Assembly (NCBI RefSeq): GCF_014529625.1
Contig: NZ_CP076039.1
Location: forward strand, 496,001 to 560,000
Length of the DNA stretch: 64,000 nucleotides
Direction of reading: 5' to 3'
DNA from: Candidatus Pelagisphaera phototrophica
Lineage (GTDB): Bacteria; Verrucomicrobiota; Verrucomicrobiia; Opitutales; Opitutaceae
Shown: positions 16,198-25,253 of the stretch, piece by piece
Numbering within the stretch: position 1 is the first letter of the stretch
Layout: each line of letters opens with the position of its first letter
Notes under the pieces: generated by a model
The model's input: the letters and a program-made list of their open reading frames with translations, nothing else
What the model was told of the DNA's origin: nothing
Databases searched by the model: none
Translations under genes and position numbers: made by a program

Positions 16198-17469
16198 ATG
16201 AAGCTCAACCTTTCTAGACGTCATTTTTTAAGAGCGGTTGGAATGACCCTCGCCCTTCCGGCTCTGGAGTCAGTTCCATTAGCCTCTGCGGTTCAAAAGA
16301 CTCTCGGCGCTTCGGGGAAGGCGAAAAGACTCGTTTGTGTGGGAGCCAACCTCGGGCTGCATGCTCCTTCGTTTTTTCCAGGTGAGACGGGTTCGAATTT
16401 TGGTGTAACTCCACTCTTGAAGCCGTTGATGAGGCACAAAGAGGAGTTTACGCTTTTCTCGGGATTGGATCACCGGTCTGGAAACGGACACAAAAACTGG
16501 GATAATTTCCTTTGCGGAAATAATGTTGGGGATGTCACGCTTGACCAGATCGCAGCAGAGCAATTGGGAGCTAAGAGCCGTATCGCATCACTTCAGCTGA
16601 GCACGGGGCGCGGCAGCTTTCGTCAGAAGATGGTTTACAACCGGCAAGGGGTCCCACTGCCGATGATTGAAAGGCCCAGCGTCGTTTATCAGACCCTCTT
16701 TGGGCTTCCGGACGATGTTGAGCGAACGGAGTACTTGATTAAGAGCGGTAAAAGTTCGTTAGACAAAGTGACGGGCGAGGCGAGGCATCTGCAAAATACG
16801 GTGAGCGCTAAGGACCGCGCTAAGCTGGACGAGTATTTCCAATCCGTGCGCGATCTCGAAAATCGAATGGAGCGCCAATTGAAGGGCTTGAATGAACCGA
16901 GACCTCAGGTTGATTATCAACTCCCTAAATTCGATCCTATCGCTCCCACTTTAATGCTGGAAAACCAGGCTCTCATGTACGATCTGATGGCATTGGCTCT
17001 GGAAACGGATTCGACCCGAGTGATTACGATGTTCCTGCCAGGATTGGGTGAAGTGTTTACGATCAATGGCGAGGTCCTTTCAGCGGGTTACCATGCTCTC
17101 TCGCATCACGGTAACAATCCTGGGCTTATTGCGGACTTGATCAAGGTTGAGAGTGAACACATGCGCCTGCTGTCGGGTTTCCTAGACCAGCTGAAGACGA
17201 AGACGGATGCCAAAGGCGCACCACTACTTGAATCAACCTTTGTTCTTTGGGGTGCCGGCATGGGTGACGCTAGCCGCCACTCAAACGCGAATCTCCCTGT
17301 GTTTTTAGCCGGCGGCAGCTTGAAGCACGGGTCTCATATTGCGATCGACCGGGATCGTTCCGAAGCGCCATTGCTAGGCGATCTATACATTACAATGCTC
17401 CAGCAGATGGGAATCGAGCAAAACCAGTTTTCCAATGCTAACCGGAGCATGAACCAATATTTGGTTTAG
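16198..17469 (+). CDS. DUF1552 protein with Tat-like signal
   Basis: The 423-residue protein begins MKLNLSRRHFLRAVGMTLAL, a twin-arginine-type (S-R-R-x-F-L) signal followed by ALPALESVP. DUF1552 blocks include GHKNWDNFLCG, PSVVYQTLFG and LESTFVLWGAGMGDASRHSN. The family belongs to the alkaline-phosphatase-like superfamily and is typically paired with DUF1592-group cytochromes in Planctomycetes and Verrucomicrobia. The biochemical role is not established; an exported hydrolase acting with a haem protein is an inference. The DUF1592 gene follows after 13 bp. Confidence 0.9.
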   Translation: MKLNLSRRHFLRAVGMTLALPALESVPLASAVQKTLGASGKAKRLVCVGANLGLHAPSFFPGETGSNFGVTPLLKPLMRHKEEFTLFSGLDHRSGNGHKNWDNFLCGNNVGDVTLDQIAAEQLGAKSRIASLQLSTGRGSFRQKMVYNRQGVPLPMIERPSVVYQTLFGLPDDVERTEYLIKSGKSSLDKVTGEARHLQNTVSAKDRAKLDEYFQSVRDLENRMERQLKGLNEPRPQVDYQLPKFDPIAPTLMLENQALMYDLMALALETDSTRVITMFLPGLGEVFTINGEVLSAGYHALSHHGNNPGLIADLIKVESEHMRLLSGFLDQLKTKTDAKGAPLLESTFVLWGAGMGDASRHSNANLPVFLAGGSLKHGSHIAIDRDRSEAPLLGDLYITMLQQMGIEQNQFSNANRSMNQYLV

Positions 17470-17482
17470 ACAGGTTAACTGC

Positions 17483-20164
17483 GTGATCCGGGCAATCGAA
17501 TTAGTGGTAGGGCTGCTTATCCCTAAGCAGCCGGAGAATAGGCGAAAGAAGCGGCTGCTTAGGGATAAGCAGCACCACCAGATTTCCAGTATCTATTGGG
17601 CGATTTTTATCCTCTTAGTTCCAGTGATCGCTCATGCGAACGAGCCGATACCCAAAACTGAATACGCTTTGCTAGGGTCCTACTGCCTCGATTGCCACGA
17701 TGACATCGAAAGAAAAGGAGAGGTTAGTCTTGAGGAGCTCGCGATCGACTGGCAGCAAAAGGAGAGGCTCGATATTTGGGAGCGTGCCCTCAGAATGCTT
17801 AAGTCGGGTGAGATGCCTCCCAAGAAAAAACGCCAGCCATCCACTGAAGAAAGAGCCCGACTCATCGGCTGGCTAGATGCATCACTATCTAAGCATTCGC
17901 CTATTGGTGGTACCGTGATCCGGCGACTCAATCGGAGAGAGTACGTCAATAGCATCAACTCCTTACTGGATATTGAATACGTACTTCCAGATAGCTTTCC
18001 AATCGACAGCGAATCTCATGGTTTCGATAATCAAAGCGAAGCACTCCCCTTGTCGGGTGCGCTGATGCAGTCGTATTCAGAAGTTGCGACTGACTTGGCT
18101 GAAAAGTTTTTTCCCCCATTGCGAAAGCCGATTGAGCCATCCCAGTCTAACTTGACTGCGGCTGATTTCACCTATGCCTACTCATCAGGCCTTCTTATCG
18201 ACGATGTGATGAGATTGGTTTCTAGTTCGGAGGCCATATCGGCTAGCGCTAGTTGGCCAAGTAAATTCGAGGCGAGCACTACCGGCATTTATCGCGTCAA
18301 TTTGGAGCTTTCAGCCTTTAATCCTACTGAAGGGGATTCGATTATATGCAGCGTTCATGCGGTTGATGCGGTTGAAGCTCCTGGTCAACGAATAGACTCG
18401 ATTCGGTTGTTGGGTGAATTCGAGATCTTAGAATCCTCCAGTAGGGAATATTCGATGGAGGTGCTCCTCGAAAAAGGGGAGACCATTGCGCTACGGTACG
18501 GAAATTCTTTGTTGGCCGAGGATAGGGAAAAACTCCCAACTCATGTGAAAAAGCTCTTTATCGAGGAACCGCTCCTTGCCGCAGCCTATAAGCAAGCCGA
18601 TGGGGTGGTCGAACGAGGTCGCATTGGCTGGGAGCGATTGAAAACTCTAATGAAATCAGACCTGCTTCCAGAGCCTCCTGAAGAGGAGTCGCTGGACGAG
18701 CTGGTCAAGCTCGTGACAAAGAACCTTCGCCTGACGACCGAAGTCCTGCAGTACAAGCATTTCGAGGAAGGCCCTGCCCTGGATGTCCACAAAGCAATAG
18801 CGTTCGGCCCCATTGAGTTAGCTGATGGTGCGGACGATCTATACTGGAAAGACCGCTCAAGTCAACTGATGGCATCCCTGAAGGGCAAAACGGATCAGGC
18901 TGCTGTAGAAGAGTTTTTGCAGGAGTTTCTTCCCCGAGTATTTCGCCGCCCGGTTAAAAAGTCCGTTATCGATGAATACGCAGCTATGGTCGAAGCGGAG
19001 CGGGGATCATCGGGCCGAATGGAGGATGGATTGCATTTTGCCTTTCGAACGGCTTTGACATCGCCTTACTTTCTGTACCGAGATTTTGAATCAGGACCTC
19101 TGGATTCTTTTGATTTAGCATCGCGGTTGTCCTATTTTCTAACTTCACGCCCTCCTGATGATGAACTCTTCAAATTGGCTCGGAGTGGAGTGCTTTTGGA
19201 TTCATCGAAGTTGCGCGACCAAGCAATCCGATTGCTGAGTAAAAAAGAATCGAATACTTTTATTGAGAGTTTTCTCGACCAATGGTTGGACTTGGCGGCG
19301 TTAGATCAACTTACTCCCGACAAAACACTTTTCCCAGAGCCAAGGAAGTTTAAATACGGGGATGAAGAAAAGAGATCGCTCATAACCGAGCCCAAACTCT
19401 TCTTCACAGAGATGTTGGCTTCGAATAGACCCGTAGTAGACTTTATCGATCCTGGTTTTACTTACACGAATGAATCGATCGGCACTCATGTATACGAGCT
19501 TACGATGAGTAAAACCAATGACCCGAAAGATCTACAGAGGGTGGAGTTTGAAAAAGGGGGTCGGTACGGAGGAATACTTGGGATGGCAGGGGTCATGACC
19601 GCAACGGCGAACGGAGTTGATACCCAACCGGTTGTTCGCGGGGTATGGATGTTAGAGAATATTCTAGGGGATCCGCCTCGGGATCCGCCCGATGCCGTTC
19701 CCGCTTTAACCCCTGATACTTCCAAAGCGGAGACACCCCGTGAGATGCTTGCGGCCCATATGTCAGATGACTCTTGCGCGGGGTGCCACAAGAAAATCGA
19801 TCCGATAGGGTTTGTTTTCGAGTCGTTCGATCCGATCGGCCGTTGGCGAACCCACTATCCAAATCTGGCGGGAAAATCCAAAGACAAGTCAAACAAAGGC
19901 CTTCCTGTCGAGACGGACGGTGTTTTACCCGGCGGCACTATCTTGCGAGATATCAGAGACCTTAAAACCTATCTTGTGAATGACATAACACCCTTCGCCG
20001 AATGCCTTTCTGAAAAGCTCCTCACCTATGCCACCGGCCGTTCTATGAACTTCAGTGACCGGAAGCTCATTGGGAAGATTGTTGATGCGAATGCTGAGAC
20101 TGAGGAAGGTTTCAAGGACTTGCTTCTAGACCTGGTTGATTCGGAGAGTTTCCGGACGAGATAG
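17483..20164 (+). CDS. DUF1587-DUF1595-DUF1592-DUF1588-DUF1585 cytochrome-like protein
   Basis: The 893-residue protein has a c-type haem motif CLDCH near residue 72 (PSCyt1-like), DUF1587 around RRLNRREYVNSINSLLDI, DUF1595/DUF1592 in the middle (DSFDLASRLSYFLTSRPPDD), DUF1588 with a second CAGCH followed by KKIDPIGFVFESFDPIGRWR, and DUF1585 at the end (LSEKLLTYATGRSMNF). These exported proteins pair with DUF1552 proteins. The start is odd: the only usable starts are GTG codons at 17483 or 17504, and the next 60 bp are a perfect inverted repeat, so the N-region of the signal peptide is repeat-encoded (see the repeat at 17512). The hydrophobic core is SSIYWAIFILLVPVIAHA. Confidence 0.88.
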   Translation: MIRAIELVVGLLIPKQPENRRKKRLLRDKQHHQISSIYWAIFILLVPVIAHANEPIPKTEYALLGSYCLDCHDDIERKGEVSLEELAIDWQQKERLDIWERALRMLKSGEMPPKKKRQPSTEERARLIGWLDASLSKHSPIGGTVIRRLNRREYVNSINSLLDIEYVLPDSFPIDSESHGFDNQSEALPLSGALMQSYSEVATDLAEKFFPPLRKPIEPSQSNLTAADFTYAYSSGLLIDDVMRLVSSSEAISASASWPSKFEASTTGIYRVNLELSAFNPTEGDSIICSVHAVDAVEAPGQRIDSIRLLGEFEILESSSREYSMEVLLEKGETIALRYGNSLLAEDREKLPTHVKKLFIEEPLLAAAYKQADGVVERGRIGWERLKTLMKSDLLPEPPEEESLDELVKLVTKNLRLTTEVLQYKHFEEGPALDVHKAIAFGPIELADGADDLYWKDRSSQLMASLKGKTDQAAVEEFLQEFLPRVFRRPVKKSVIDEYAAMVEAERGSSGRMEDGLHFAFRTALTSPYFLYRDFESGPLDSFDLASRLSYFLTSRPPDDELFKLARSGVLLDSSKLRDQAIRLLSKKESNTFIESFLDQWLDLAALDQLTPDKTLFPEPRKFKYGDEEKRSLITEPKLFFTEMLASNRPVVDFIDPGFTYTNESIGTHVYELTMSKTNDPKDLQRVEFEKGGRYGGILGMAGVMTATANGVDTQPVVRGVWMLENILGDPPRDPPDAVPALTPDTSKAETPREMLAAHMSDDSCAGCHKKIDPIGFVFESFDPIGRWRTHYPNLAGKSKDKSNKGLPVETDGVLPGGTILRDIRDLKTYLVNDITPFAECLSEKLLTYATGRSMNFSDRKLIGKIVDANAETEEGFKDLLLDLVDSESFRTR
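17512..17573. repeat. Perfect 22-bp inverted repeat inside the DUF1592 gene start
   Basis: The left arm at 17512-17533 and right arm at 17552-17573 are exact reverse complements with an 18-nt loop. Each arm is itself nearly palindromic (CTGCTTA...TAAGCAG). The left arm is preceded by GTAGG, the terminal tag of other REP-like repeats in this window. As RNA it would form a very stable hairpin just after the GTG start. Confidence 0.85.
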
Positions 20165-20217
20165 TTTGCCTAGTCTTGGCAAAAACCGTTTAGTTTTCCA
20201 GACGGTGTAGTTGTGAA

Positions 20218-20702
20218 ATGACCCATTTTCGTATCGATAGTAAAGTTGCCTTCGCGGCCTTTTTTTTGAGCTTAGCAAACTTTGCCTATGCCGAACCGAT
20301 AAATGTGAATCTTGTGACTACGGCGGGATAGATCCGTTTCGAGCTCTTTCCTGATGAAGCCCCAGTGACAGTCGCGAACTTCCTAAAGTATGTCGATGGA
20401 GGTCATTTTGAGGGTGGTAGTGTTTGCCGTGTTGTTAGGATGGATAATCAGGAACACAATACGGTGAAAATTGAAGTGATCCAAGGGGGATTGGCTAGGA
20501 AGGAGGAGGCCTTATCGTTTGATTCCATTGTGTTGGAGAGGACAAGTGAGACGGGACTCAAGCATCGTCATGGAACATTGTCTATGGCTCGAAGCGAGCC
20601 CGACTCAGGGACTTCGGAATTTTTTATCTGCATCAATGATCAGCCCATTCTCGACTATGGTGGTAAGCACAATCCGGATGGTCAGGATTTTGAACGATTT
20701 GG
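20218..20702 (+). pseudogene. Cyclophilin-type peptidyl-prolyl isomerase, nonsense codon plus 3' truncation
   Basis: From the ATG at 20218 a signal peptide is encoded (AFAAFFLSLANFAYAEPINV), then LVTTAG and a TAG at 20329-20331 where the family has Glu (G-E-I-R). The same frame continues IRFELFPDEAPVTVANFLKY, GLKHRHGTLSMARSEPDSGT and SEFFICINDQPILDYGGKHN, all cyclophilin blocks. After GQDFERFG similarity ends, because the DNA becomes the 3' end of the convergent sulfatase gene at 20706. So one GAG-to-TAG type change and one deletion have broken the gene. The intact enzyme would be a periplasmic folding catalyst. Confidence 0.85.
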
Positions 20703-20705
20703 CCC

Positions 20706-22241
20706 TCATAGACGTGTTCCGTTTGCTTCACGAATTTCGTCTAGGCGCCGTTTCAGGGCTTCGGCGATTTCTGGGTGATCGCGAATGACGTTGTTAGCTT
20801 GGCGAAAGTCCTTTCTCAAATTGTAAAGCTGCTCCTTGGGGGCTTCGGGTTTTATATTGCCGTTTTCCATATCGCTATTTTTCTGTCCGGCAAAATCGAC
20901 AGCCGGAAATCCGCCAAAGCCATGTGTTCTGAGTTCTGGACTGCTGAAGCCCCCTCCCGCTTGGGCGGGGATATACATCCAGTCACCGTCTCTTAGGGAA
21001 AGATGCGTTTCCCGAAAAGCGGCCAAAACTAGATGATCACGTATTTGTGTTTTGGGGTCACTGGTCAGTGCGGGTAGAATATTGTAACTATCTGGTCCTT
21101 CGTCGTCATTGAGCTCCTGGTCAGTCAGCGCTGCCAGTGTTGCGACAAGGTCAACGTTGGAAACCAACTGATCCGATACGGTTCCAGCGGGGATCTTTCC
21201 TGGCCAACGGGCGATGAAGGGAACGCGGTGGCCCCCTTCCCAAGCGTCGAATTTGAACCCAAGCAGATCACCGTTTTGATTATGACCCTGTTTCCAGGCT
21301 TCCTGTCCCCCGAGGTTGATCATGCCGCCGTTGTCGCTGGTAAAGACGACCAGCGTGTTTTCGGCCAAACCTTCGTCTTCTAGCGTTCGAGTCACTTCGC
21401 CTACGATCCAGTCCAGCTCATGAATGAAGTCGCCATAACGACCCGCCTCGCTGGTGCCTTGGAATCTGGGATGGGGCGTAAAGGGATGGTGGATATTGGT
21501 GGTGGCGAAGTAGAGGAAAAACGGGTCGTCTTTGTTTTCCTTGATCCAGGACACCGCTATACCCGCTAGGGTTGTGCCGACGTAGGTGTCATCGTAGATG
21601 GCATGGGCGGCCTTTGCCCCGCCGATCTGGTTGATGCCCATCTTTTCCAGATGTATCGGTGTATCCGCTACTTCGTCATAGACGAAAGGATCGCTCGGAT
21701 CGATTCCCACTACGTGATGATTCTCGACGTAGACGAAGGGAGGATGGCTATTTACCACCGGCATTCCGAAGTAGTAGTCGAATCCTAGCTCGAGCGGCCC
21801 GGGCTTGAGCTCCCCATTCCAATCGGGTGTTTCTTCGCCAAAGCCCAGATGCCATTTTCCGATGCAGGCAGTAATGTATCCTGACCGTTTCATCACATCG
21901 GCGACGGTCGTTTGATTGGGATCAACGATGAGTCCCACCTTTAAAAAGACAGGAGCCCAATGGTCGTCGCGAAAAGCGTATTCGCCGGTTAGCAAGCAGT
22001 AGCGGGAGGGCGTGCAGACAGCAGAGGCTGCGTGAGCATCGGTAAAGCGGCGACCTTCTGAGGCTAGTTGGTCTATGTGGGGGGTCCGAACCTTGGTAGC
22101 TCCATAGCAGCTGGTGTCGCCGTAGCCTAGGTCGTCGGCGAAAATGACCACGACGTTAGGGGGGCGCTGAGCGGTGGCTGAAACGAGAATAAAGAAGTAA
22201 GATGCAAGAAAAAGGGAGAGGACTTTGGAAAGGTGTTTCAT
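20706..22241 (-). CDS. Sulfatase (formylglycine-dependent), copy 1 of a tandem pair
   Basis: The 511-residue exported enzyme has signal peptide MKHLSKVLSLFLASYFFILV, the metal-binding N-terminus VVVIFADDLGYGDTSCYGA, and the sulfatase motif CTPSRYCLLTGEY, whose Cys becomes formylglycine. It also has GKWHLGFGEETPDW and FTSDNGGMINLGGQ for further Ca and sulfate ligands. The frame extends to 22307, but the signal peptide starts at the ATG at 22241. It is closely similar to the next gene along its length. It probably hydrolyses sulfate esters of polysaccharides in the periplasm; the neighbouring sugar importer supports carbohydrate use. It ends head-on against the cyclophilin remnant. Confidence 0.93.
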   Translation of the reverse strand: MKHLSKVLSLFLASYFFILVSATAQRPPNVVVIFADDLGYGDTSCYGATKVRTPHIDQLASEGRRFTDAHAASAVCTPSRYCLLTGEYAFRDDHWAPVFLKVGLIVDPNQTTVADVMKRSGYITACIGKWHLGFGEETPDWNGELKPGPLELGFDYYFGMPVVNSHPPFVYVENHHVVGIDPSDPFVYDEVADTPIHLEKMGINQIGGAKAAHAIYDDTYVGTTLAGIAVSWIKENKDDPFFLYFATTNIHHPFTPHPRFQGTSEAGRYGDFIHELDWIVGEVTRTLEDEGLAENTLVVFTSDNGGMINLGGQEAWKQGHNQNGDLLGFKFDAWEGGHRVPFIARWPGKIPAGTVSDQLVSNVDLVATLAALTDQELNDDEGPDSYNILPALTSDPKTQIRDHLVLAAFRETHLSLRDGDWMYIPAQAGGGFSSPELRTHGFGGFPAVDFAGQKNSDMENGNIKPEAPKEQLYNLRKDFRQANNVIRDHPEIAEALKRRLDEIREANGTRL

Positions 22242-22257
22242 GATAGTGTTGCTTGAC

Positions 22258-22335
22258 GTAGGGACCGACGGCCCGGCGGTCTGCGGCGGTGGGATGATGC
22301 TAGGCAATGCGGATCGCCGGGCCGTCGATCCCTAC
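22258..22335. repeat. REP-like inverted repeat between the tandem sulfatases
   Basis: The arms at 22258-22278 and 22315-22335 are 21 bp each with one mismatch, and the loop is 36 nt. The outer ends are GTAGGGA and TCCCTAC. The right arm recurs with one mismatch at 23943-23966. It fits a dispersed REP/BIME-like family. Confidence 0.8.
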
Positions 22336-22351
22336 CTTGATTGGGGGAAAT

Positions 22352-23893
22352 TCAGTTTCGTTCGGGGGCGGTTCGGGGGGCTTTCTTGTAGCGTTCGAGG
22401 AGTGCTTTCATTTCTCGGGCAATTTCGGGGTGTTGGTGGTAAAGATTTCGAGTTTGGGTTAGGTCGGCTTCCAGATCGTAAAGCTGTGCGGGCGGGGCAT
22501 TAGACTTTAGTTTTCCATTTCGGATATCGCTGTTGACGTGTTGGGTCAACAACAAGGCGCCTGGGCCTCCTCGCTCGTAATCCGTCTCCAGTCTTCCCCG
22601 AAAACCACCACTTCCTTGAGCATCGATATAAACCCACTTGTCCTTTCGGATGGTTAGATTCGTCTTTTTATTGGGGCTCAATATGAGGTGGTTGCGTATT
22701 TGCTTTTCTGGGAAATCAGTTAAGGCAGGGAGAATATTGAAACTGTCTGGCCCCTCCTGATTGTTGAGAGGTTGATCGACCAAAGCCGCCATAGTGGCGA
22801 TTAGGTCCACATTACTGATCAACTGATCGGAAACAGTTCCGGCGGGGATCTTACCTGGCCAGTAGGCGATGAACGGAACGCGATGGCCGCCTTCCCAGGC
22901 ACCGAACTTGAATCCTAGCAAATCCCCATTCAGGCGATGCCCCGCCTTCCAGGCATCCTGCCCGCCGACGTTGAACATACCACCATTGTCGCTGGTGAAT
23001 AGAACCAGAGTGTTTTCGTCTAGGCCTTCTTCTTTCAAAGTGTCCATTACCTCGCCGACCATCCAGTCGAGTTCGTGTACGAAGTCACCATAGCGACCCG
23101 CCTCGCTGGTCCCTTGAAAGCGGGGAGCAGGAGTGAAGGGATGATGAATGTTGGTGGTAGAAAGAATCAGGAAAAACGGATCCTCTTTGTGTTCGCGTAT
23201 CCACTTCACCGATTTTTCCGTGAGCTTGGTTCCCACTTCGCGATCTTTGTAAAGGGCGTGAGCCGCATCAGCCCCACCGATATCGTCGAGTTTTCTCTTT
23301 TCCGGAAAGACTTCTGTGTTGGCCGTTTGGCCGTAGACGAACGGATCTTCTGGAACCAGTCCGACTACCCGATGATTCTCTACATACACAAAAGGCGGGT
23401 GGCTGTTCACAACCGGCACGCCGAAGTAGTAGTCAAATCCGAGTTCCAAGGGACCGGGCTTTAGGTCGCCGTTCCAGTTGGGGGTGTCTTCGCCGAAGCC
23501 TAGATGCCACTTGCCTATGATGGACGTCTTGTAGCCGGCGCGTTTCATCACATCGGCGACTGTCGTTTGATTTGGATCGATGATTAACCCGACCTTTAGG
23601 AAAACGGGTGTCCAGTGATTCCCCCGAAAGGCGTATTCACCTGTGATCAGATTGTACCGCGAAGGCGTGCAAACCGCTGAGGCAGAATGGGCATCGGTAA
23701 AGCGGCGACCTTCTGAGGCGAGTTGGTCGATATGGGGGGTATTGATCTTGGTGGCGCCGTAGCAACTTAGATCGCCGTAGCCAAGGTCGTCGGCGAAGAT
23801 GACCACCACGTTGGGAGGGGCCGCGGTTGCAGAATTGAGAACGAAGAAGAACGAACCAAGAAGGAGGATGAGGGATTTGGGGGGAATTTTCAT
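22352..23893 (-). CDS. Sulfatase (formylglycine-dependent), copy 2 of a tandem pair
   Basis: The 513-residue enzyme has signal peptide KSLILLLGSFFFVLNSATAA, metal ligands NVVVIFADDLGYGDLSCYGA, motif CTPSRYNLITGEY, and FTSDNGGMFNVGGQDAWK. It shares long identical runs with copy 1 (for example GPLELGFDYYFG and VVNSHPPFVYVENH) and differs mainly in the C-terminal quarter, so this is a gene duplication followed by divergence of the substrate-contacting part. It is on the same strand, 110 bp from copy 1, with a REP-like hairpin between. A maturase (formylglycine-generating enzyme) was not seen in the window. Confidence 0.93.
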   Translation of the reverse strand: MKIPPKSLILLLGSFFFVLNSATAAPPNVVVIFADDLGYGDLSCYGATKINTPHIDQLASEGRRFTDAHSASAVCTPSRYNLITGEYAFRGNHWTPVFLKVGLIIDPNQTTVADVMKRAGYKTSIIGKWHLGFGEDTPNWNGDLKPGPLELGFDYYFGVPVVNSHPPFVYVENHRVVGLVPEDPFVYGQTANTEVFPEKRKLDDIGGADAAHALYKDREVGTKLTEKSVKWIREHKEDPFFLILSTTNIHHPFTPAPRFQGTSEAGRYGDFVHELDWMVGEVMDTLKEEGLDENTLVLFTSDNGGMFNVGGQDAWKAGHRLNGDLLGFKFGAWEGGHRVPFIAYWPGKIPAGTVSDQLISNVDLIATMAALVDQPLNNQEGPDSFNILPALTDFPEKQIRNHLILSPNKKTNLTIRKDKWVYIDAQGSGGFRGRLETDYERGGPGALLLTQHVNSDIRNGKLKSNAPPAQLYDLEADLTQTRNLYHQHPEIAREMKALLERYKKAPRTAPERN

Positions 23894-23942
23894 TGGGGTG
23901 CTGATTTGTGTTTGGGGCCGACGTTTCGTGTCGGTTGGAGTG

Positions 23943-24083
23943 GCGGATCGCAGGGCCGTCGATCCCTTCCTTTATGGGTTAGTTGATAAGATAACGAAAG
24001 CCTAATGGAATGAATTTGTCTTGGGATCGCGGTGTAAAACCGTTCTTACACATCCCGAACGTAGGGCTAGCGCTAGCACTACG
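23943..24083. repeat. REP-like fragments in the 23.9-24.2 kb intergenic region
   Basis: The 295 bp between the sulfatase and permease genes hold no gene. At 23943-23966 lies a copy of the right arm of the 22258 repeat with one mismatch. At 24060-24083 is a 24-bp palindrome, CGTAGGGCTAGC and its near complement, with one mismatched pair. A shorter GGGTC-AGCC-GACCC hairpin follows near 24165. Together they look like eroded repeat units. Confidence 0.6.
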
Positions 24084-24188
24084 TGTGAACTGAGATAGGG
24101 ACTGGTTATTCGCGTAGTTGGAACGATTTGATGTTTGCGGAGAACGGTAGACCGACGTGCGGGGGTCAGCCGACCCGCCATCCTGCCT

Positions 24189-25247
24189 TTAAGCCGCCGA
24201 CGCATTTTTCGGGCGGGAAAGAAGTCTCCAAATGTCGAAGCGGTCAACGAGGACCCCGCCAAGGATGACGAGGGCGGTGATGACTTTGCTGAACGAACTA
24301 TCATATCCGAGGAGATTGACCATATTCTGGAGAACGAGTAGCACGGTAGTTCCGAGAATAATCCCAATGACGGTCCCTTCGCCACCGCGAAGACTGCAAC
24401 CTCCGAGCACGGCTCCCGCGATTGCGTAGAGCTCGAAGAAGTTGCCATGAATCGAAGGAACCACATCAGCGGTGTAGAGGGCGAAGAAGAGGGCAGAAAC
24501 GGCAGCCAGCACGCTGCAAATGATGTAGGCAAAGGCCATGATTAGAATCGTATTGATACCAGAGTAGCGGGCCGCTTGTTCATTGCGTCCCAGTGCGAGT
24601 AGGTAGCGTCCGAATACAGAAAGGTGGAGGAGATAGTAGACGATAAGACAGATTGCGATGAAGGTGATGAAAGCCGCAGGTAATCCGAAAATCTTGCCCG
24701 TCAAGAGACGTTCAAGCCCCTCTACATTGAACTTGGCATCGTAGTAGCCGATGGCGGTGTCGTGCGTCATGGTCTGGGCTAGGCCACGGTATCCAAGTAA
24801 TCCGCACAGGGTAACGACGAAAGCAGGCATTCGAATTTTTGCGATAAGCCAGCCGTGCAAGACTCCAACCATTACTGAAAAAAGAATGAGCACCAGAATC
24901 GCGGGAGCCCACGGCATACCGGGAATCCAGGCATGCGATCCCGTGAGGAAGAAGAAAAAGACTGTCCCGAAAAGAGCCATCAGTGATCCTACTGAGAGGT
25001 CGATCCCCCCAGAGATGATGACCAGCCCCATCCCAAGGCTGAATATTCCATACATGCCTACTTGGCGGGAGAGGTTCTCCAAATTTCTGAGCGAGAGGAA
25101 TCGCGATTCGATGAGGGACTGAAGGAAGCCATTCGCTTCGGCATTGCGGGAAAAGAAGATTGTCCAGAATGCGACAAAGAGAAGCACTACGGCGAGACAG
25201 CCTTCTTTGCGGTATCGGTTGAAAAAGCGGGATATGGGTGTATTCAT
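24189..25247 (-). CDS. Sugar ABC transporter permease, RbsC-like
   Basis: The 352-residue membrane protein has about nine to ten hydrophobic segments and the BPD_transp_2 landmarks: VISGGIDLSVGSLMALFGTV (about residues 78-97) and YAIAGAVLGGCSLRGGEGTV near residue 276, the coupling-loop region of ribose/galactose-type permeases. It is the last gene of a three-gene operon (binding lipoprotein, ATPase, permease) that imports a monosaccharide or similar compound. The specific sugar is not readable. The start lies 6 bp after the ATPase stop. Confidence 0.93.
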   Translation of the reverse strand: MNTPISRFFNRYRKEGCLAVVLLFVAFWTIFFSRNAEANGFLQSLIESRFLSLRNLENLSRQVGMYGIFSLGMGLVIISGGIDLSVGSLMALFGTVFFFFLTGSHAWIPGMPWAPAILVLILFSVMVGVLHGWLIAKIRMPAFVVTLCGLLGYRGLAQTMTHDTAIGYYDAKFNVEGLERLLTGKIFGLPAAFITFIAICLIVYYLLHLSVFGRYLLALGRNEQAARYSGINTILIMAFAYIICSVLAAVSALFFALYTADVVPSIHGNFFELYAIAGAVLGGCSLRGGEGTVIGIILGTTVLLVLQNMVNLLGYDSSFSKVITALVILGGVLVDRFDIWRLLSRPKNASAA

Positions 25248-25253
25248 CTTGTT

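Noticed and set aside
24002-24532. Minus-strand 176-codon frame overlapping the sugar permease
   Set aside because: It is an out-of-frame shadow of the permease gene plus repeat DNA, rich in Ser/Pro/Arg and without family features.
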